Shown: positions 14,734-23,158, counted from the first letter of the stretch. The stretch: DNA of 24,790 nt from an uncultured Bacteroidales bacterium (GCA_937898205.1 CALEJC010000011.1:1-24790); one strand, 5' to 3'. Numbers and translations: made by a program. The notes: generated by a model not told the origin, from the letters alone.

Positions 14734-16002
14734 TTATTTCAATGCATTAACTGCCTGAGACCAGCTAAGCCCTTTGTAACTGTTGTTGAGGTTTGACCAG
14801 TCGTTGCGAGGCAAATATACACTAAGTCCGCTGCATCTGCTGAGAGCTGTGCCGAAAAACGATGGAGTCTCAAGGTGGTACTCGACAAAATTGTCCAATG
14901 CCACATCAAGATCGGCAAGTTGCTCTTCGCTTGCGCCCATCACACTCGCAAGGTCTCTGATGTCATAGAAATACTGCTTAGGATAGGTCTCTCTGTAGAA
15001 ATAGCCCTGGATGCCTTTTCTTGAAGTGTTGTCCTTCTCCTGCAATGCCGTATAACTCTCTGCATGGGCCTTCAATATTGCTGAATATGAATCTTTTACA
15101 GCCCCAATCTTGCTCATGTCATAAAGCGAAATGGTTGCTGATTTGCTGATCTCGTCCGGTTGAGAAATATATAAATTGTAATAGTCGGTGCAGACGGAAG
15201 TGTAGTCCGGGTAAGTGCCGCCGAGCAGTCTGCTGGCCATAGTATTGTAGTCCATGCCCTGCGAGAGCACTTCACAAGGAGATGCAATCATATAATCGCA
15301 GACGTCTTTCAGCGCCCAGGCGGGCTCTATTCCGCCCATCAGGCATGCGTCAAAGATCAGGTATTCGAGCTTGAATGGGATTGCCTTGGCAAAGTCCTCG
15401 ATCTCCATCTCTATGCTATTGGACGGAGCCTTGTCAAAGTAGGCGCAGATGGTTTTGGTGAGAGGGTAGTTGTACTGCTGCTCTTCTTCGAGTGCAGATA
15501 GGGCAGTGCTCCAAGGGCGGTTGTTGATGCTTTTGTATTCGTCTGAATATAAATATCTTGATGGCAGGTGCCCGGTCGCGTGAGAAGATACAAGCAGACC
15601 ATAGGACTCGGACTTAAACTTGGCGTCTACATCATTTAGTACTATGCTCAGGCACTCGGTGGTGGCGCTGTTGAGTGTGGCTGGATAGGTCTTGAGCGTG
15701 TCGCAGATGACTCTGCTGTCGCTCTTGTATATCCACACCAGATGAGATACGTTAGGCGTGTTGTAGTTGCTGCTGGAAAACGTGTTCTGGCAGTATACGA
15801 CCATAGCCTTGTCGTCTTTGCGGTCAGGGATGTAGGTCCCTCGCTTGAGGGTGCTGATGTTGCCGCTCAGCGATGAACTGAGATTGTTGTATCCTGAGCC
15901 GTAGTATATGAAGACGTCCTTGTAATCTATATGTGTGTCCTTATTCTTTCCACATGAAAAGAATAGCAATCCGGAGAGTATCAATAATAAAAATCTGCGC
16001 AT
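14734..16002 (-). CDS. Clostripain-like (C11 family) cysteine peptidase, lipoprotein
   Basis: The ATG at 16000-16002 gives a clean lipoprotein signal (MRRFLLLILSGLLFFSC, Cys17) and a 422-residue product; the three-codon extension upstream would need a TTG start, so I rejected it. The C11 catalytic pair is visible: His141 in SSHATG and Cys220 in FDACLMG, the same layout as clostripain, gingipain-related and Bacteroides fragipain-like enzymes, which cleave after Arg or Lys. The lipid anchor suggests the periplasm or cell surface. Self-cleavage sites are not obvious. The gene lies 34 bases after xerD on the same strand and may be cotranscribed; a promoter-like box directly before it would leave almost no leader. 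Substrate and role are unknown. Confidence 0.87.
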   Translation of the reverse strand: MRRFLLLILSGLLFFSCGKNKDTHIDYKDVFIYYGSGYNNLSSSLSGNISTLKRGTYIPDRKDDKAMVVYCQNTFSSSNYNTPNVSHLVWIYKSDSRVICDTLKTYPATLNSATTECLSIVLNDVDAKFKSESYGLLVSSHATGHLPSRYLYSDEYKSINNRPWSTALSALEEEQQYNYPLTKTICAYFDKAPSNSIEMEIEDFAKAIPFKLEYLIFDACLMGGIEPAWALKDVCDYMIASPCEVLSQGMDYNTMASRLLGGTYPDYTSVCTDYYNLYISQPDEISKSATISLYDMSKIGAVKDSYSAILKAHAESYTALQEKDNTSRKGIQGYFYRETYPKQYFYDIRDLASVMGASEEQLADLDVALDNFVEYHLETPSFFGTALSRCSGLSVYLPRNDWSNLNNSYKGLSWSQAVNALK

Positions 16003-16036
16003 AGGATACAAAAATACGGATTGTTTTTCAAAAATC

Positions 16037-16909
16037 TCACTTGCGCGGGTGATTACGTAAAATATCCGCTTGCCAGGTGTGGGTATCTATGTGGGTATAT
16101 ATCTCTGTGGTAAGGATGGATTCATGTCCCAGCATCTCCTGCACGATGCGAAGGTCGGCTCCGTTTTCTATGAGATGTGTCGCAAATGAATGTCTGAAGC
16201 TATGCGGTGAGATCTCCTTATTTACACCGGCAAGTATAGCATGTTTCTTGATCATGTTAAAAATCGAGATCCTGCTCAGGCCTTCTCCAAATCTGTTGAT
16301 GAAGACCAGGTCTTCTGACGGGTTTTTAAGTGCGGGACGAGCCTCTAGATAGGCTCTGATGCTATCGGCAGCCATCTCTCCAAGAGGGACCAGCCTCTCT
16401 TTATTTCCTTTGCCCAGGACCTTGACAAATCCTTCCTTGAAGAAAATGTTCATTAACTTGAGGCCGCAGACTTCGCTCACTCTGAGCCCGCATCCATACA
16501 GCACTTCAAGGATGGCCCTATCTCTGAGCCCCATCCAGTTTTTCAGGGGTACGGACTCGATGATAGCGCCGACCTCTTCTACAGAAAGGACTTCCGGGAG
16601 ATATTTGTTGAGCTTAGGAGCATCCACGACATCACACGGATTGTCTTGCCTGTATCCCTCAAGCACCATGAAGTCAAAAAAGGATTTGAGCGAGCTCAAA
16701 ACTCTTGCCTGACTGCGCTTGGACAGCTCTTCTGACCGGCCCTGAAGATAATCCACTATGTGCTCCGGACCAGCTTGGTCTTCTGCAACTCCACGCTCGT
16801 CGAGGTGCTCGATAAAAGCTTTTACGTCAGCGCAGTAGGCACTGACGGTATGGACAGACATCTGTCTCTCCATCCTCAAGTAGAAGTTATATTCCTTTAA
16901 GAAGCTCAT
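16037..16909 (-). CDS. xerD: Tyrosine recombinase XerD
   Basis: The 290-residue recombinase resolves chromosome dimers at dif sites together with a partner. The N-terminal SAM-like domain (about 1-90) is followed by the catalytic domain with the full set: Arg143 in CGLRVSE, Lys168 in GKGNKER, His236 and Arg239 in HSFRH, His262 in LGHES and the nucleophile Tyr271 in IYTHID. The length and the intact set fit housekeeping XerD rather than a phage integrase, and no attachment site or mobile cargo is nearby. It starts 91 bases after the helix-hairpin-helix gene. A TAAATTTG box lies 13 to 20 bases upstream of the ATG. Confidence 0.93.
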   Translation of the reverse strand: MSFLKEYNFYLRMERQMSVHTVSAYCADVKAFIEHLDERGVAEDQAGPEHIVDYLQGRSEELSKRSQARVLSSLKSFFDFMVLEGYRQDNPCDVVDAPKLNKYLPEVLSVEEVGAIIESVPLKNWMGLRDRAILEVLYGCGLRVSEVCGLKLMNIFFKEGFVKVLGKGNKERLVPLGEMAADSIRAYLEARPALKNPSEDLVFINRFGEGLSRISIFNMIKKHAILAGVNKEISPHSFRHSFATHLIENGADLRIVQEMLGHESILTTEIYTHIDTHTWQADILRNHPRK

Positions 16910-16921
16910 ATCACTATCTCA

Positions 16922-16929
16922 CAAATTTA
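16922..16929 (-). promoter_or_regulatory. Candidate -7 box of xerD
   Basis: The minus strand reads TAAATTTG, matching TAnnTTTG, 13 bases upstream of the xerD ATG. The leader would be very short and no clear -33 box is seen. Confidence 0.35.
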
Positions 16930-17000
16930 CACATAATTTGCGGAAAAGTGTCCAAGCTCTTCAAGAAGCAGCGAGCCTACTTTTGCAAGCTGCCGGCAAC

Positions 17001-17882
17001 TTATATTTTGCCCCCTTCAATCAGACACTTAGACAGCTTCTCGCCCTGAGAGGCTGAAATCACTCCGGCATCGATGAGACCTTGCACGCTGAGCTCTTCC
17101 GCAGGGACATTGTCCCGGAAACGCACTATCCCTCTAGCCACCTGATAACTAGAGATATATGGGTGCTGCCGGAGCTCCTCGACATCGAGAGTCCAGAGCG
17201 GATATGGCTTCGGCGGAGAGCAAAAGATCAGGTCCGACAGCCCGTCAAAGCGCTCTTGTCCAAAGTTGTATATATCAAGTAGTTGCCCGATGTGCGAATA
17301 CCCGCCCAGCCTCTCGCGGAAGGCGATCATCTGAGCCGCATAATACCCGCCGATCCCGGGGAGGCCGTCAAATGCCGCCGAATCCGCTTTGTTGATATCA
17401 GTCAACGGGATCTCAATATAGGCCTCCAGTCGCCGATAGACCGAATCCGCGACCACAAACGAGCGCGCAAAATCACTCTTGCGCCTGAAGCGCCCGCCTT
17501 TCTCGAGATATTTGATGATTGCTGCCGCCTGTTTCTCGCTGAAGCCCAGCCGTTGCAATTCGCTTTGCGAAGCGGTATTAGGGTTGAAGGCGAATGTTTC
17601 CGTCCTGCGGGTGCGCCCGCGTGCTGCCTGCACAAGGGGAGCATGCTCTGCCTCGCGGCGGACGGTATCAATCCGCGGCGTAGAAGTGCCCGCATCGGCG
17701 TTTGCAGACTCCGGATGCTGAATGTATTTGACGATATAGACGGTGTCGGCCTGGTCTCGATTGGCTGCAATCTTCAGCGCAGCCGCCTTGCTCACAAACA
17801 AGGCTACCTGATAACCGATAATTAGGAAAATGAGACAAATAGCGCCGACCTTAAAGACGGGACTATTGCTCTTCTGTTTCAT
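17001..17882 (-). CDS. Membrane-anchored helix-hairpin-helix protein
   Basis: The 293-residue protein has one N-terminal membrane helix (about 10-31), a charged linker, then repeated helix-hairpin-helix motifs: FNPNTASQSELQRLGF (about 98-113), INKADSAAFDGLPGIGG (about 163-179) and a weaker LDVEELRQHPYISSYQVARGIVRFR (about 232-256). This resembles ComEA-type proteins and the Bacteroidetes HhH proteins of unknown role; ComEA binds incoming DNA in the periplasm. The C-terminal domain would face the periplasm if the helix is a signal anchor. It overlaps the end of rsmI by 20 bases and so is probably cotranscribed with it. The 5' half of the gene (about 17280-17760) looks richer in G and C, with more CGC and GCC codons, than its neighbours. 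DNA uptake is one possibility only. Confidence 0.8.
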   Translation of the reverse strand: MKQKSNSPVFKVGAICLIFLIIGYQVALFVSKAAALKIAANRDQADTVYIVKYIQHPESANADAGTSTPRIDTVRREAEHAPLVQAARGRTRRTETFAFNPNTASQSELQRLGFSEKQAAAIIKYLEKGGRFRRKSDFARSFVVADSVYRRLEAYIEIPLTDINKADSAAFDGLPGIGGYYAAQMIAFRERLGGYSHIGQLLDIYNFGQERFDGLSDLIFCSPPKPYPLWTLDVEELRQHPYISSYQVARGIVRFRDNVPAEELSVQGLIDAGVISASQGEKLSKCLIEGGKI

Positions 17883-18612
17883 CGTCGGAGAAATCCTTAT
17901 ACTTGTTTCTGTGCTCTTTTTTCTGCTCAGGGGCGCCCGCTACAACAAGCACGATCTCGCCTTTGGGCTCGCACTCTCTGAAGTGGCTGAGCACCTCGGC
18001 GATAGTGCCTCGCTTGTGCTCTTCGTGTAGTTTGGAGATTTCTCGACTCACGCAGCATTGCCTGCCTTCACCGAAGGCTTCGGCCATCTGCTCCAGCGTC
18101 TTGACCAGACGCCTTGGGGATTCGTAAAAGATCATAGTTTCTGTTTGGGTTGAAAGTTTATTTAAAATGGTCTGGCGACCCTTCTTCTGTGGCAAGAAGC
18201 CCTGGAAGCTAAATCTGTCGCAAGGCAGACCGGAGGATACGATGGCAGGGATGCAGGCGGTCGGGCCGGGGAGGGTGCTGACCACTATCCCTTCTTCTGC
18301 ACAAGCTCTGGCAAGCAGGAAGCCCGGGTCTGAAATCCCCGGAGTGCCGGCGTCGCTGATCAAGGCCACGCTACGACCGGCAAGAATCTTCTCCTTGACC
18401 ATCCCAACTGTCTGATGCTCATTGTATTTGTGGTGAGACAGCAGCTTGCCTTCGATCTCAAAATGCTTCAGTAAGACTCCGCTTGTGCGAGTGTCTTCAG
18501 CGAGGATCAAGTCGGCCTCTTTCAGAACTTTGATAGCTCTAAAAGTCATATCTTCCAGATTTCCCACAGGAGTAGGGACGATGTATAAAGTGCCTTTTGC
18601 TATTGTGCTCAT
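17863..18612 (-). CDS. rsmI: 16S rRNA (cytidine-1402-2'-O)-methyltransferase
   Basis: The 249-residue SAM-dependent enzyme methylates the 2'-O of C1402 in the decoding centre of 16S rRNA. Family motifs are clear: LYIVPTPVGNLEDMTFRAI (about 9-27), AEDTRTS, ISDAGTPGISDPG (about 85-97) and LPGPTAC (about 114-120), as in the tetrapyrrole-methylase fold. The last 20 residues are charged and overlap the start of the HhH gene. It is divergent from tdk with 45 bases between the starts, and the -7 boxes for the two directions nearly abut. Confidence 0.96.
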   Translation of the reverse strand: MSTIAKGTLYIVPTPVGNLEDMTFRAIKVLKEADLILAEDTRTSGVLLKHFEIEGKLLSHHKYNEHQTVGMVKEKILAGRSVALISDAGTPGISDPGFLLARACAEEGIVVSTLPGPTACIPAIVSSGLPCDRFSFQGFLPQKKGRQTILNKLSTQTETMIFYESPRRLVKTLEQMAEAFGEGRQCCVSREISKLHEEHKRGTIAEVLSHFRECEPKGEIVLVVAGAPEQKKEHRNKYKDFSDDETEEQ

Positions 18613-18633
18613 TGGATAAAAATTCTATCTTTG
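18602..18633 (+). promoter_or_regulatory. Promoter of tdk
   Basis: ATTG (18602-18605), a 20-base spacer and TATCTTTG (18626-18633) fit the Bacteroidetes promoter. The -33 part lies within the first codons of divergent rsmI. The tdk ATG is 25 bases downstream. Confidence 0.55.
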
Positions 18634-18645
18634 TCCTCGCAAATA

Positions 18646-18653
18646 CAAATCTA
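18646..18653 (-). promoter_or_regulatory. Candidate -7 box of rsmI
   Basis: The minus strand reads TAGATTTG, a match to TAnnTTTG, 34 bases upstream of the rsmI ATG. Its upstream part would lie in the tdk coding region. No good -33 box is seen. Confidence 0.35.
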
Positions 18654-18657
18654 AACA

Positions 18658-19230
18658 ATGTTTTCTGAAAATCATAAAAAATCGGGTTGCATAGAAGTTG
18701 TCTGTGGCTCAATGTTCTCTGGAAAAACAGAGGAACTCATCCGTCGTCTGCGCCGTGCAGAGTTTGCCAACCAAAAGATCAGAACTTTCAAACCGGCGAT
18801 AGATGTGCGCTATTCTGATGTGGATGTGGTGAGCCATGATGCACATTCGATCAACGCCCAGGCTATCAACGATCCGGCTCTTATGCTTGAGATCCCTGAC
18901 GATGTGCAGGTTGTCGGCATAGACGAAGCTCAGTTCTTTGATGTTTCACTCGTGGAGGTGTGCCAGAAGCTGGCCAACCGCGGTGTGAGAGTGATCATCG
19001 CCGGTCTTGACACGGACTACAAAGGTGTGCCGTTTGGCCCGATGCCTCTGCTTATGGCTGTCGCCGAGGATGTTCAGAAAGTTCACGCAATCTGCGTGCA
19101 TTGTGGCAACCTGGCCAACCATTCGCACCGCTTGTCAAAGAGCAGCGACCTCGTGCTTCTGGGTGAGAAGGATGTCTACGAGCCGCTGTGCCGCGACTGC
19201 TACAATAAGGCCGTAGCAGATGAAGCTTAG
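18658..19230 (+). CDS. tdk: Thymidine kinase
   Basis: The 190-residue type II enzyme phosphorylates thymidine with ATP in pyrimidine salvage. Walker A is GSMFSGKT (17-24), the catalytic glutamate is Glu90 in DEAQF, and a structural zinc site is formed by Cys145, Cys148, Cys177 and Cys180 in CVHC and CRDC. The length is normal and no part is missing. Divergent from rsmI, the same arrangement I recall in Bacteroides. The last 11 bases overlap the next gene, which encodes a GNAT/Mom-like protein, so the two are probably translated together. Confidence 0.96.
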   Translation: MFSENHKKSGCIEVVCGSMFSGKTEELIRRLRRAEFANQKIRTFKPAIDVRYSDVDVVSHDAHSINAQAINDPALMLEIPDDVQVVGIDEAQFFDVSLVEVCQKLANRGVRVIIAGLDTDYKGVPFGPMPLLMAVAEDVQKVHAICVHCGNLANHSHRLSKSSDLVLLGEKDVYEPLCRDCYNKAVADEA

Positions 19231-19696
19231 CATATATGCCCGCAATTGCGAAATCCGTCGCATAGACAGGTCTGCAGCTGCGGCATTTCTATCTCAATAT
19301 CACAGACTTGGAGCGACGCGCTGCCGTTATTGCTATGGCATCTTTGTCAAGCGCACGACAGGCCGCAACGAGATGACTCTCCCGCCTGGCACGTTGGTGG
19401 GAGTTTCTGCATTTTCCAATGCCCGCCGTTGGCTCAAGGGCGATAGGGTGGTGAGCTCCTACGAATGGGTGCGCTATGCTTCGCTGAGCGAAGTGCGTGT
19501 CCTGGGCGGCATGAGTCGCACCCTGAAGCAATTTATCCTTGATAAGTCGCCCGACGATGTGATGAGCTATGCCGATGCTTCCTACCCCGACGGAGGCAAG
19601 ACCTATGAAAAACTGGGATTCAAGCTTGAATCCATCGTGGAAAAGCCGGGATTTAAAAATCTCAAATATCGTCTAGAAATCAAATCCGAGAGATAG
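19220..19696 (+). CDS. Small GNAT-like protein resembling phage Mom-type proteins
   Basis: The 158-residue protein has no signal peptide or membrane segment. Its pattern - AFLSQYHRLGA near 22-32, a GIFV/LVGVSAF core, EVRVLGGMSRTLKQFI at 91-106, then SYAD and TYEKLGF at 116-134 - resembles a group of small phage and bacterial proteins with a GNAT fold related to the Mu Mom DNA-modification protein, also found fused to homing endonucleases. The match is from memory of the pattern, not a search. It overlaps tdk by 11 bases and its 3' end overlaps the convergent patatin gene by 24 bases. Position next to a thymidine kinase suggests a link with nucleotides or DNA modification, but that is inference. 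An ordinary acetyltransferase is the alternative. Confidence 0.6.
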   Translation: MKLSIYARNCEIRRIDRSAAAAFLSQYHRLGATRCRYCYGIFVKRTTGRNEMTLPPGTLVGVSAFSNARRWLKGDRVVSSYEWVRYASLSEVRVLGGMSRTLKQFILDKSPDDVMSYADASYPDGGKTYEKLGFKLESIVEKPGFKNLKYRLEIKSER

Positions 19697-22123
19697 GTAG
19701 GCACCCCACTGCTGTTTGTTGGACCAGTGTATGTTGAACTTCAATGGCCCGACCGGAGTCTGGTATGCGGCTTGGGCACCGACTGCATAGATGTCAGGAT
19801 TGAAGTCCCCGACCAGAGTAGCCAGATTGTCATTGCTCTCCACAAAACCCGCCATGCCTGACAGATACATGTTTTTAAACGGATTGCATCTGAGCTCCAA
19901 TGTCAATGATGTGAGGTATTCGTCGGCATTGATGATGTCGTTGATGGCAAAGAAAGGAACCTGAGTATCGGTGTATCTTCCCGGGAATGTGCTTCCTACA
20001 AAGTTGGTGTGGATCACCGAGAGGTCTTTGTATGTGCCGCTGTCGTCTACTTTCATACCGGTGTTCATGATGGCTCTGAGATAGATTTCAGGGATTATTG
20101 CCCATTTTTCCGAGAGCTTGATGGCCGGTTTGTAGTTGAGTCCCAGCTTGATCACCGGATGGAAATCAGGCCTGCCAAATTTGACGAAGTCATAGTGACC
20201 AAAGATCTCAAGGTTCTGTCCTTTGGTAGGGAAGTAGAAATCATCAAAACTATAGAAATGCCAGTTGACAAAAGCTCCCAGATAGTCTCCTTGAAGAGCT
20301 CCTTTGGAAAGAGTCTGGGTGATGAGACTGGCGAGGTAGCTGTTTTCGTCGAGCTTGATGTATTGGTTTTTGAGTCCGATCTGGAAATTGCTCTTATTCC
20401 AGCGGGCATCGGTGATGTAAAGCTGCTCTTTGTGAGTCCAGTAGGAGACATCAATATTGTTGCTGCCGTTGATCTGGGCATAACTCAGGTCTCCTCTGTA
20501 GTTGGCGGCAGAGACGTCCAGATTGATAGTAGGCCATGACAGCATGTCCAGCTCATAATGCATTTTGGCCTTGAGGTTCTGTCCTAGCTTGGCAGAAAAA
20601 TTAAACCTTGACCCTGAGAGCGTGTTGTTGTTGAAGCCTAGCTGTATCAGTAGTGACGCCCACTCTTCTGTGTCTGCTCTGAAGCCAATCTTGAAGTTGT
20701 TATGTGCGGCGGACTCGCAATCAAAAATCAGGTTGTATGGGGCCTCCTTGCCTTCAAGTCTGTATTTGACTGATTTGAGCACGCCTGTTGTCTTGAGGAG
20801 GGTGAGCGAGCTGTCGATCTGACCCTTCCTGACGAAGTCGCCTGCTCTGAACAAAATCATTCGGCTCATAATATGGGACTCTCTGTCGCTGATGCCTTCA
20901 AATGAGATGTTGCCGACCTGGATGACGTTATCTGCTAGATTTACAGCCTTTTTCCTTATGATGCGAGGACCGATGTTTCTGACTCTTTTCTTGAGCTCCA
21001 CAAGCTCGTCGTGTTTGGCCTGTGCTGCTTCGTAGCCCTTGACGATCATCGTGTCTATTGCTTCTGTGTTAAAACTCAGCATATCATAGCCCCTCAGGTC
21101 AGGTTTGATGTAGATGTCCGGGATCTGGACGTTTTTATTATATGAGTCGTTGCTGAGCATGTCGATAAAGCGCGATGCAATATTGCCGATGTTGTTGATG
21201 TCCTCATAGACCAGGTGAGCCTGTGAGAGGTCCACGCCGATTATGATATCAGCGCCCATCGCCACCGCCAGGTCGCAAGGGAAATTGTTTCTGGTGCCGC
21301 CATCGACAAGCACTGCATCTGAAGTGCGGAGCGGAGTAAAGAGCCCCGGGATGGACATGGTCGAACGCATAGCGTCGATCATCGAGCCGGAAGTCCAGTT
21401 TTTTGCCTTTCCGGAGACGACGTCCGCAGCCACACAGACAAAGGGGATCGGAAGTGCCGAGAAATCAAGGCTGTCTTGATAACCGATTGTCAATGAGCTG
21501 ATCAGGTTATTGACGTTGAAGCCGGAGGCGATGCCGCTTGGAAGCGATGCTGCAAAGGCGTTGCTGTTGCTGTGAGGCTCTCCAAAGATCTTATTGTTTT
21601 TGATGTCTCCAAGCTGAAATGGTATAGTGAGCAGATACTGTGATTGGGATATCTTGGAGCTGTAAGGCATGTGAGTATATGAAACCTTGTCGCTCAATAT
21701 TATATCCCAATCCTGACTCAGGAAGATCTCTTTGATGTCATCGCTGGTATATCCGATGGAATAAATTGCTCCGATCAGACCTCCGATGCTGGTGCCGCAG
21801 ATCAGGTCGATAGGAATGTTCATCTCCTCGAGGTATTTGAGCACTCCCACCTCTGCTGCTCCCTTGGCGCCTCCTCCTGAGAGCACCAAACCCACTGTCG
21901 GGCGCTTCTGGTTGCGGCGGATGTTATCCATCTGCTTGCGTGTGCGCTCGAAGAAAAGCTTGTCTGCGGCAGGGTCTACGCTGTCGCATGAGAGATTGTT
22001 GGGGTATTCCTGTGCTCCTGCAAGTGGTGCAAGTAACAGCAGTGCTATTGCTGCTGATGCTGTCCTGCAAGCATTCCGCAGGCGGCTAAAATATCTTCTC
22101 CCCTTGATGAACGTATCGTGCAT
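19673..22123 (-). CDS. Patatin-like phospholipase with outer-membrane beta-barrel (PlpD-like)
   Basis: The 816-residue protein has a signal peptide with a long charged start (cleavage near LAPLAGA, residue 37), then a patatin domain: GGGAKG (83-88, oxyanion loop), the nucleophile Ser112 in GTSIGG and the catalytic Asp274 in VDGGTRNN. From about 395 to 465 lies a POTRA-like region (VIQVGNISFEG) and from about 470 a beta-barrel rich in alternating aromatic residues, ending in SLGFDF with a terminal phenylalanine typical of outer-membrane insertion. This matches PlpD-type autotransporter phospholipases and their Bacteroidetes relatives. The start overlaps rlmN by 79 bases; no better downstream start exists before the signal peptide. 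The end overlaps the Mom-like gene. It probably hydrolyses membrane lipids; in relatives the patatin domain faces outward or is released. Confidence 0.9.
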   Translation of the reverse strand: MHDTFIKGRRYFSRLRNACRTASAAIALLLLAPLAGAQEYPNNLSCDSVDPAADKLFFERTRKQMDNIRRNQKRPTVGLVLSGGGAKGAAEVGVLKYLEEMNIPIDLICGTSIGGLIGAIYSIGYTSDDIKEIFLSQDWDIILSDKVSYTHMPYSSKISQSQYLLTIPFQLGDIKNNKIFGEPHSNSNAFAASLPSGIASGFNVNNLISSLTIGYQDSLDFSALPIPFVCVAADVVSGKAKNWTSGSMIDAMRSTMSIPGLFTPLRTSDAVLVDGGTRNNFPCDLAVAMGADIIIGVDLSQAHLVYEDINNIGNIASRFIDMLSNDSYNKNVQIPDIYIKPDLRGYDMLSFNTEAIDTMIVKGYEAAQAKHDELVELKKRVRNIGPRIIRKKAVNLADNVIQVGNISFEGISDRESHIMSRMILFRAGDFVRKGQIDSSLTLLKTTGVLKSVKYRLEGKEAPYNLIFDCESAAHNNFKIGFRADTEEWASLLIQLGFNNNTLSGSRFNFSAKLGQNLKAKMHYELDMLSWPTINLDVSAANYRGDLSYAQINGSNNIDVSYWTHKEQLYITDARWNKSNFQIGLKNQYIKLDENSYLASLITQTLSKGALQGDYLGAFVNWHFYSFDDFYFPTKGQNLEIFGHYDFVKFGRPDFHPVIKLGLNYKPAIKLSEKWAIIPEIYLRAIMNTGMKVDDSGTYKDLSVIHTNFVGSTFPGRYTDTQVPFFAINDIINADEYLTSLTLELRCNPFKNMYLSGMAGFVESNDNLATLVGDFNPDIYAVGAQAAYQTPVGPLKFNIHWSNKQQWGAYLSLGFDF

Positions 22124-23118
22124 ATTAATCCATTGTCGTTAAGTCTGTCTCTAAATAACTCCATATTTCGGGCCGAACTGCTCTCAAACGGAAAATCCGG
22201 TATCTTATGGAAGCGGATCAGGTTGACTCGGCACTCCAGACCTTTGAGCAGTTTCAGAAGAGCATCGGCGTGTCGCGGTGTGTCGTTGTGTCCGGCAAAC
22301 ATTGTGTATTCAAAGCTGACTCTTCTTTGTCCGCTGAAATCATATTGCTTGATGAGCCTGACAATCTCGGTGATTGAGTAGGCCTTCTGCACAGGCATCA
22401 TCTCCAGCCTCTCCTGAGGAAAAGGATTGTGAAGACTGATGGCGAGGTGGCACTTCTGCTCCTTGAGGTAGCGCTCAAGGGTAGGGATGACACCTATTGA
22501 GCTGACTGTTATGCGTTTAGGACTCCATCCAAAGCCCCAGTCGGCTGTCAGGATATCTATTACTTTTGATACTGTCTCGTAGTTGTCAAGCGGCTCTCCC
22601 ATGCCCATAAACACGGTATTTGTCAGACCCTCCGACTCGTCAATGCTGATAAACTGGTTGAGGATGTCGGCTGCGCTGAGGTTGCCGTGGAACCCCTGGC
22701 GACCAGTCATGCAGAACTTGCAGCCCATCTTGCATCCGGCTTGAGAGCTCACACACAGAGTTTTGCGATCGTCGTCAGGAATCATCACTGCTTCTACGGC
22801 AGATGTCTCATATCTCACTCCACCATCACTTGCAGCGCCTCTGGGACAGGTGACGGAAAACAGATACTTCTTAGTGCCGTCACTGGAGAGGGCCTTGCCC
22901 ACAGGGGCTTCCACTCCCAGGTCATACTTCTCGCTTAGCGCTTGTCTGGCGGCCTTGGAAATGTTGACCATCTGGTCCCAATCGCGAACGCGTTTCTTAT
23001 ACAACCAGTCCGAAAGCTGCTTTCCGACAAAAGCTTTGAGCGAGCAATTCTTTGCCGCTTCGATGAGCTCTGCTTGAGTCATGCCAAGCAATTTTTCCTT
23101 TATGACGATTTTTTGCAT
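22045..23118 (-). CDS. rlmN: Dual-specificity 23S rRNA/tRNA adenine C2-methyltransferase
   Basis: The frame can be extended to a GTG at 23151, but the ATG at 23116-23118 leaves the -7 box outside the gene and gives MQKIVIKEKLLGM, so I chose it (357 residues). It is a radical SAM enzyme that methylates A2503 of 23S rRNA and A37 of some tRNAs. The cluster cysteines are Cys129, Cys133 and Cys136 in CKMGCKFC; the cysteine methylated in the mechanism corresponds to Cys347 in AACG, and FMGMGEPLDNY is the GEP motif. It ends with Gln-rich AGQHQQQ and overlaps the start of the patatin gene by 79 bases, indicating coupling. It is divergent from recA. Confidence 0.95.
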   Translation of the reverse strand: MQKIVIKEKLLGMTQAELIEAAKNCSLKAFVGKQLSDWLYKKRVRDWDQMVNISKAARQALSEKYDLGVEAPVGKALSSDGTKKYLFSVTCPRGAASDGGVRYETSAVEAVMIPDDDRKTLCVSSQAGCKMGCKFCMTGRQGFHGNLSAADILNQFISIDESEGLTNTVFMGMGEPLDNYETVSKVIDILTADWGFGWSPKRITVSSIGVIPTLERYLKEQKCHLAISLHNPFPQERLEMMPVQKAYSITEIVRLIKQYDFSGQRRVSFEYTMFAGHNDTPRHADALLKLLKGLECRVNLIRFHKIPDFPFESSSARNMELFRDRLNDNGLICTIRSSRGEDILAACGMLAGQHQQQ

Positions 23119-23150
23119 TTTATCCGAGTATATCAAACCAAAAGTTACCA

Positions 23151-23158
23151 CAAATTTA
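23151..23158 (-). promoter_or_regulatory. Candidate -7 box of rlmN
   Basis: The minus strand reads TAAATTTG, matching TAnnTTTG, 32 bases upstream of the chosen ATG. It also supports the shorter start of rlmN. No clear -33 box is seen. Confidence 0.4.

Noticed and set aside
16009..16016. A TATTTTTG box directly before the C11 protease gene
   Set aside because: It would leave almost no leader and lacks a -33 box; cotranscription with xerD is simpler.
16037..16909. xerD as a sign of a mobile element
   Set aside because: The length and catalytic set fit housekeeping XerD, and no attachment site, cargo or phage gene is nearby.
20009..20539. A 176-codon frame opposite the patatin gene
   Set aside because: It is a shadow of the conserved barrel region on the other strand, with no recognisable motifs.
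23119..23151. A GTG start of rlmN at 23151
   Set aside because: It overlaps the -7 box, and the ATG at 23118 fits the family length better.
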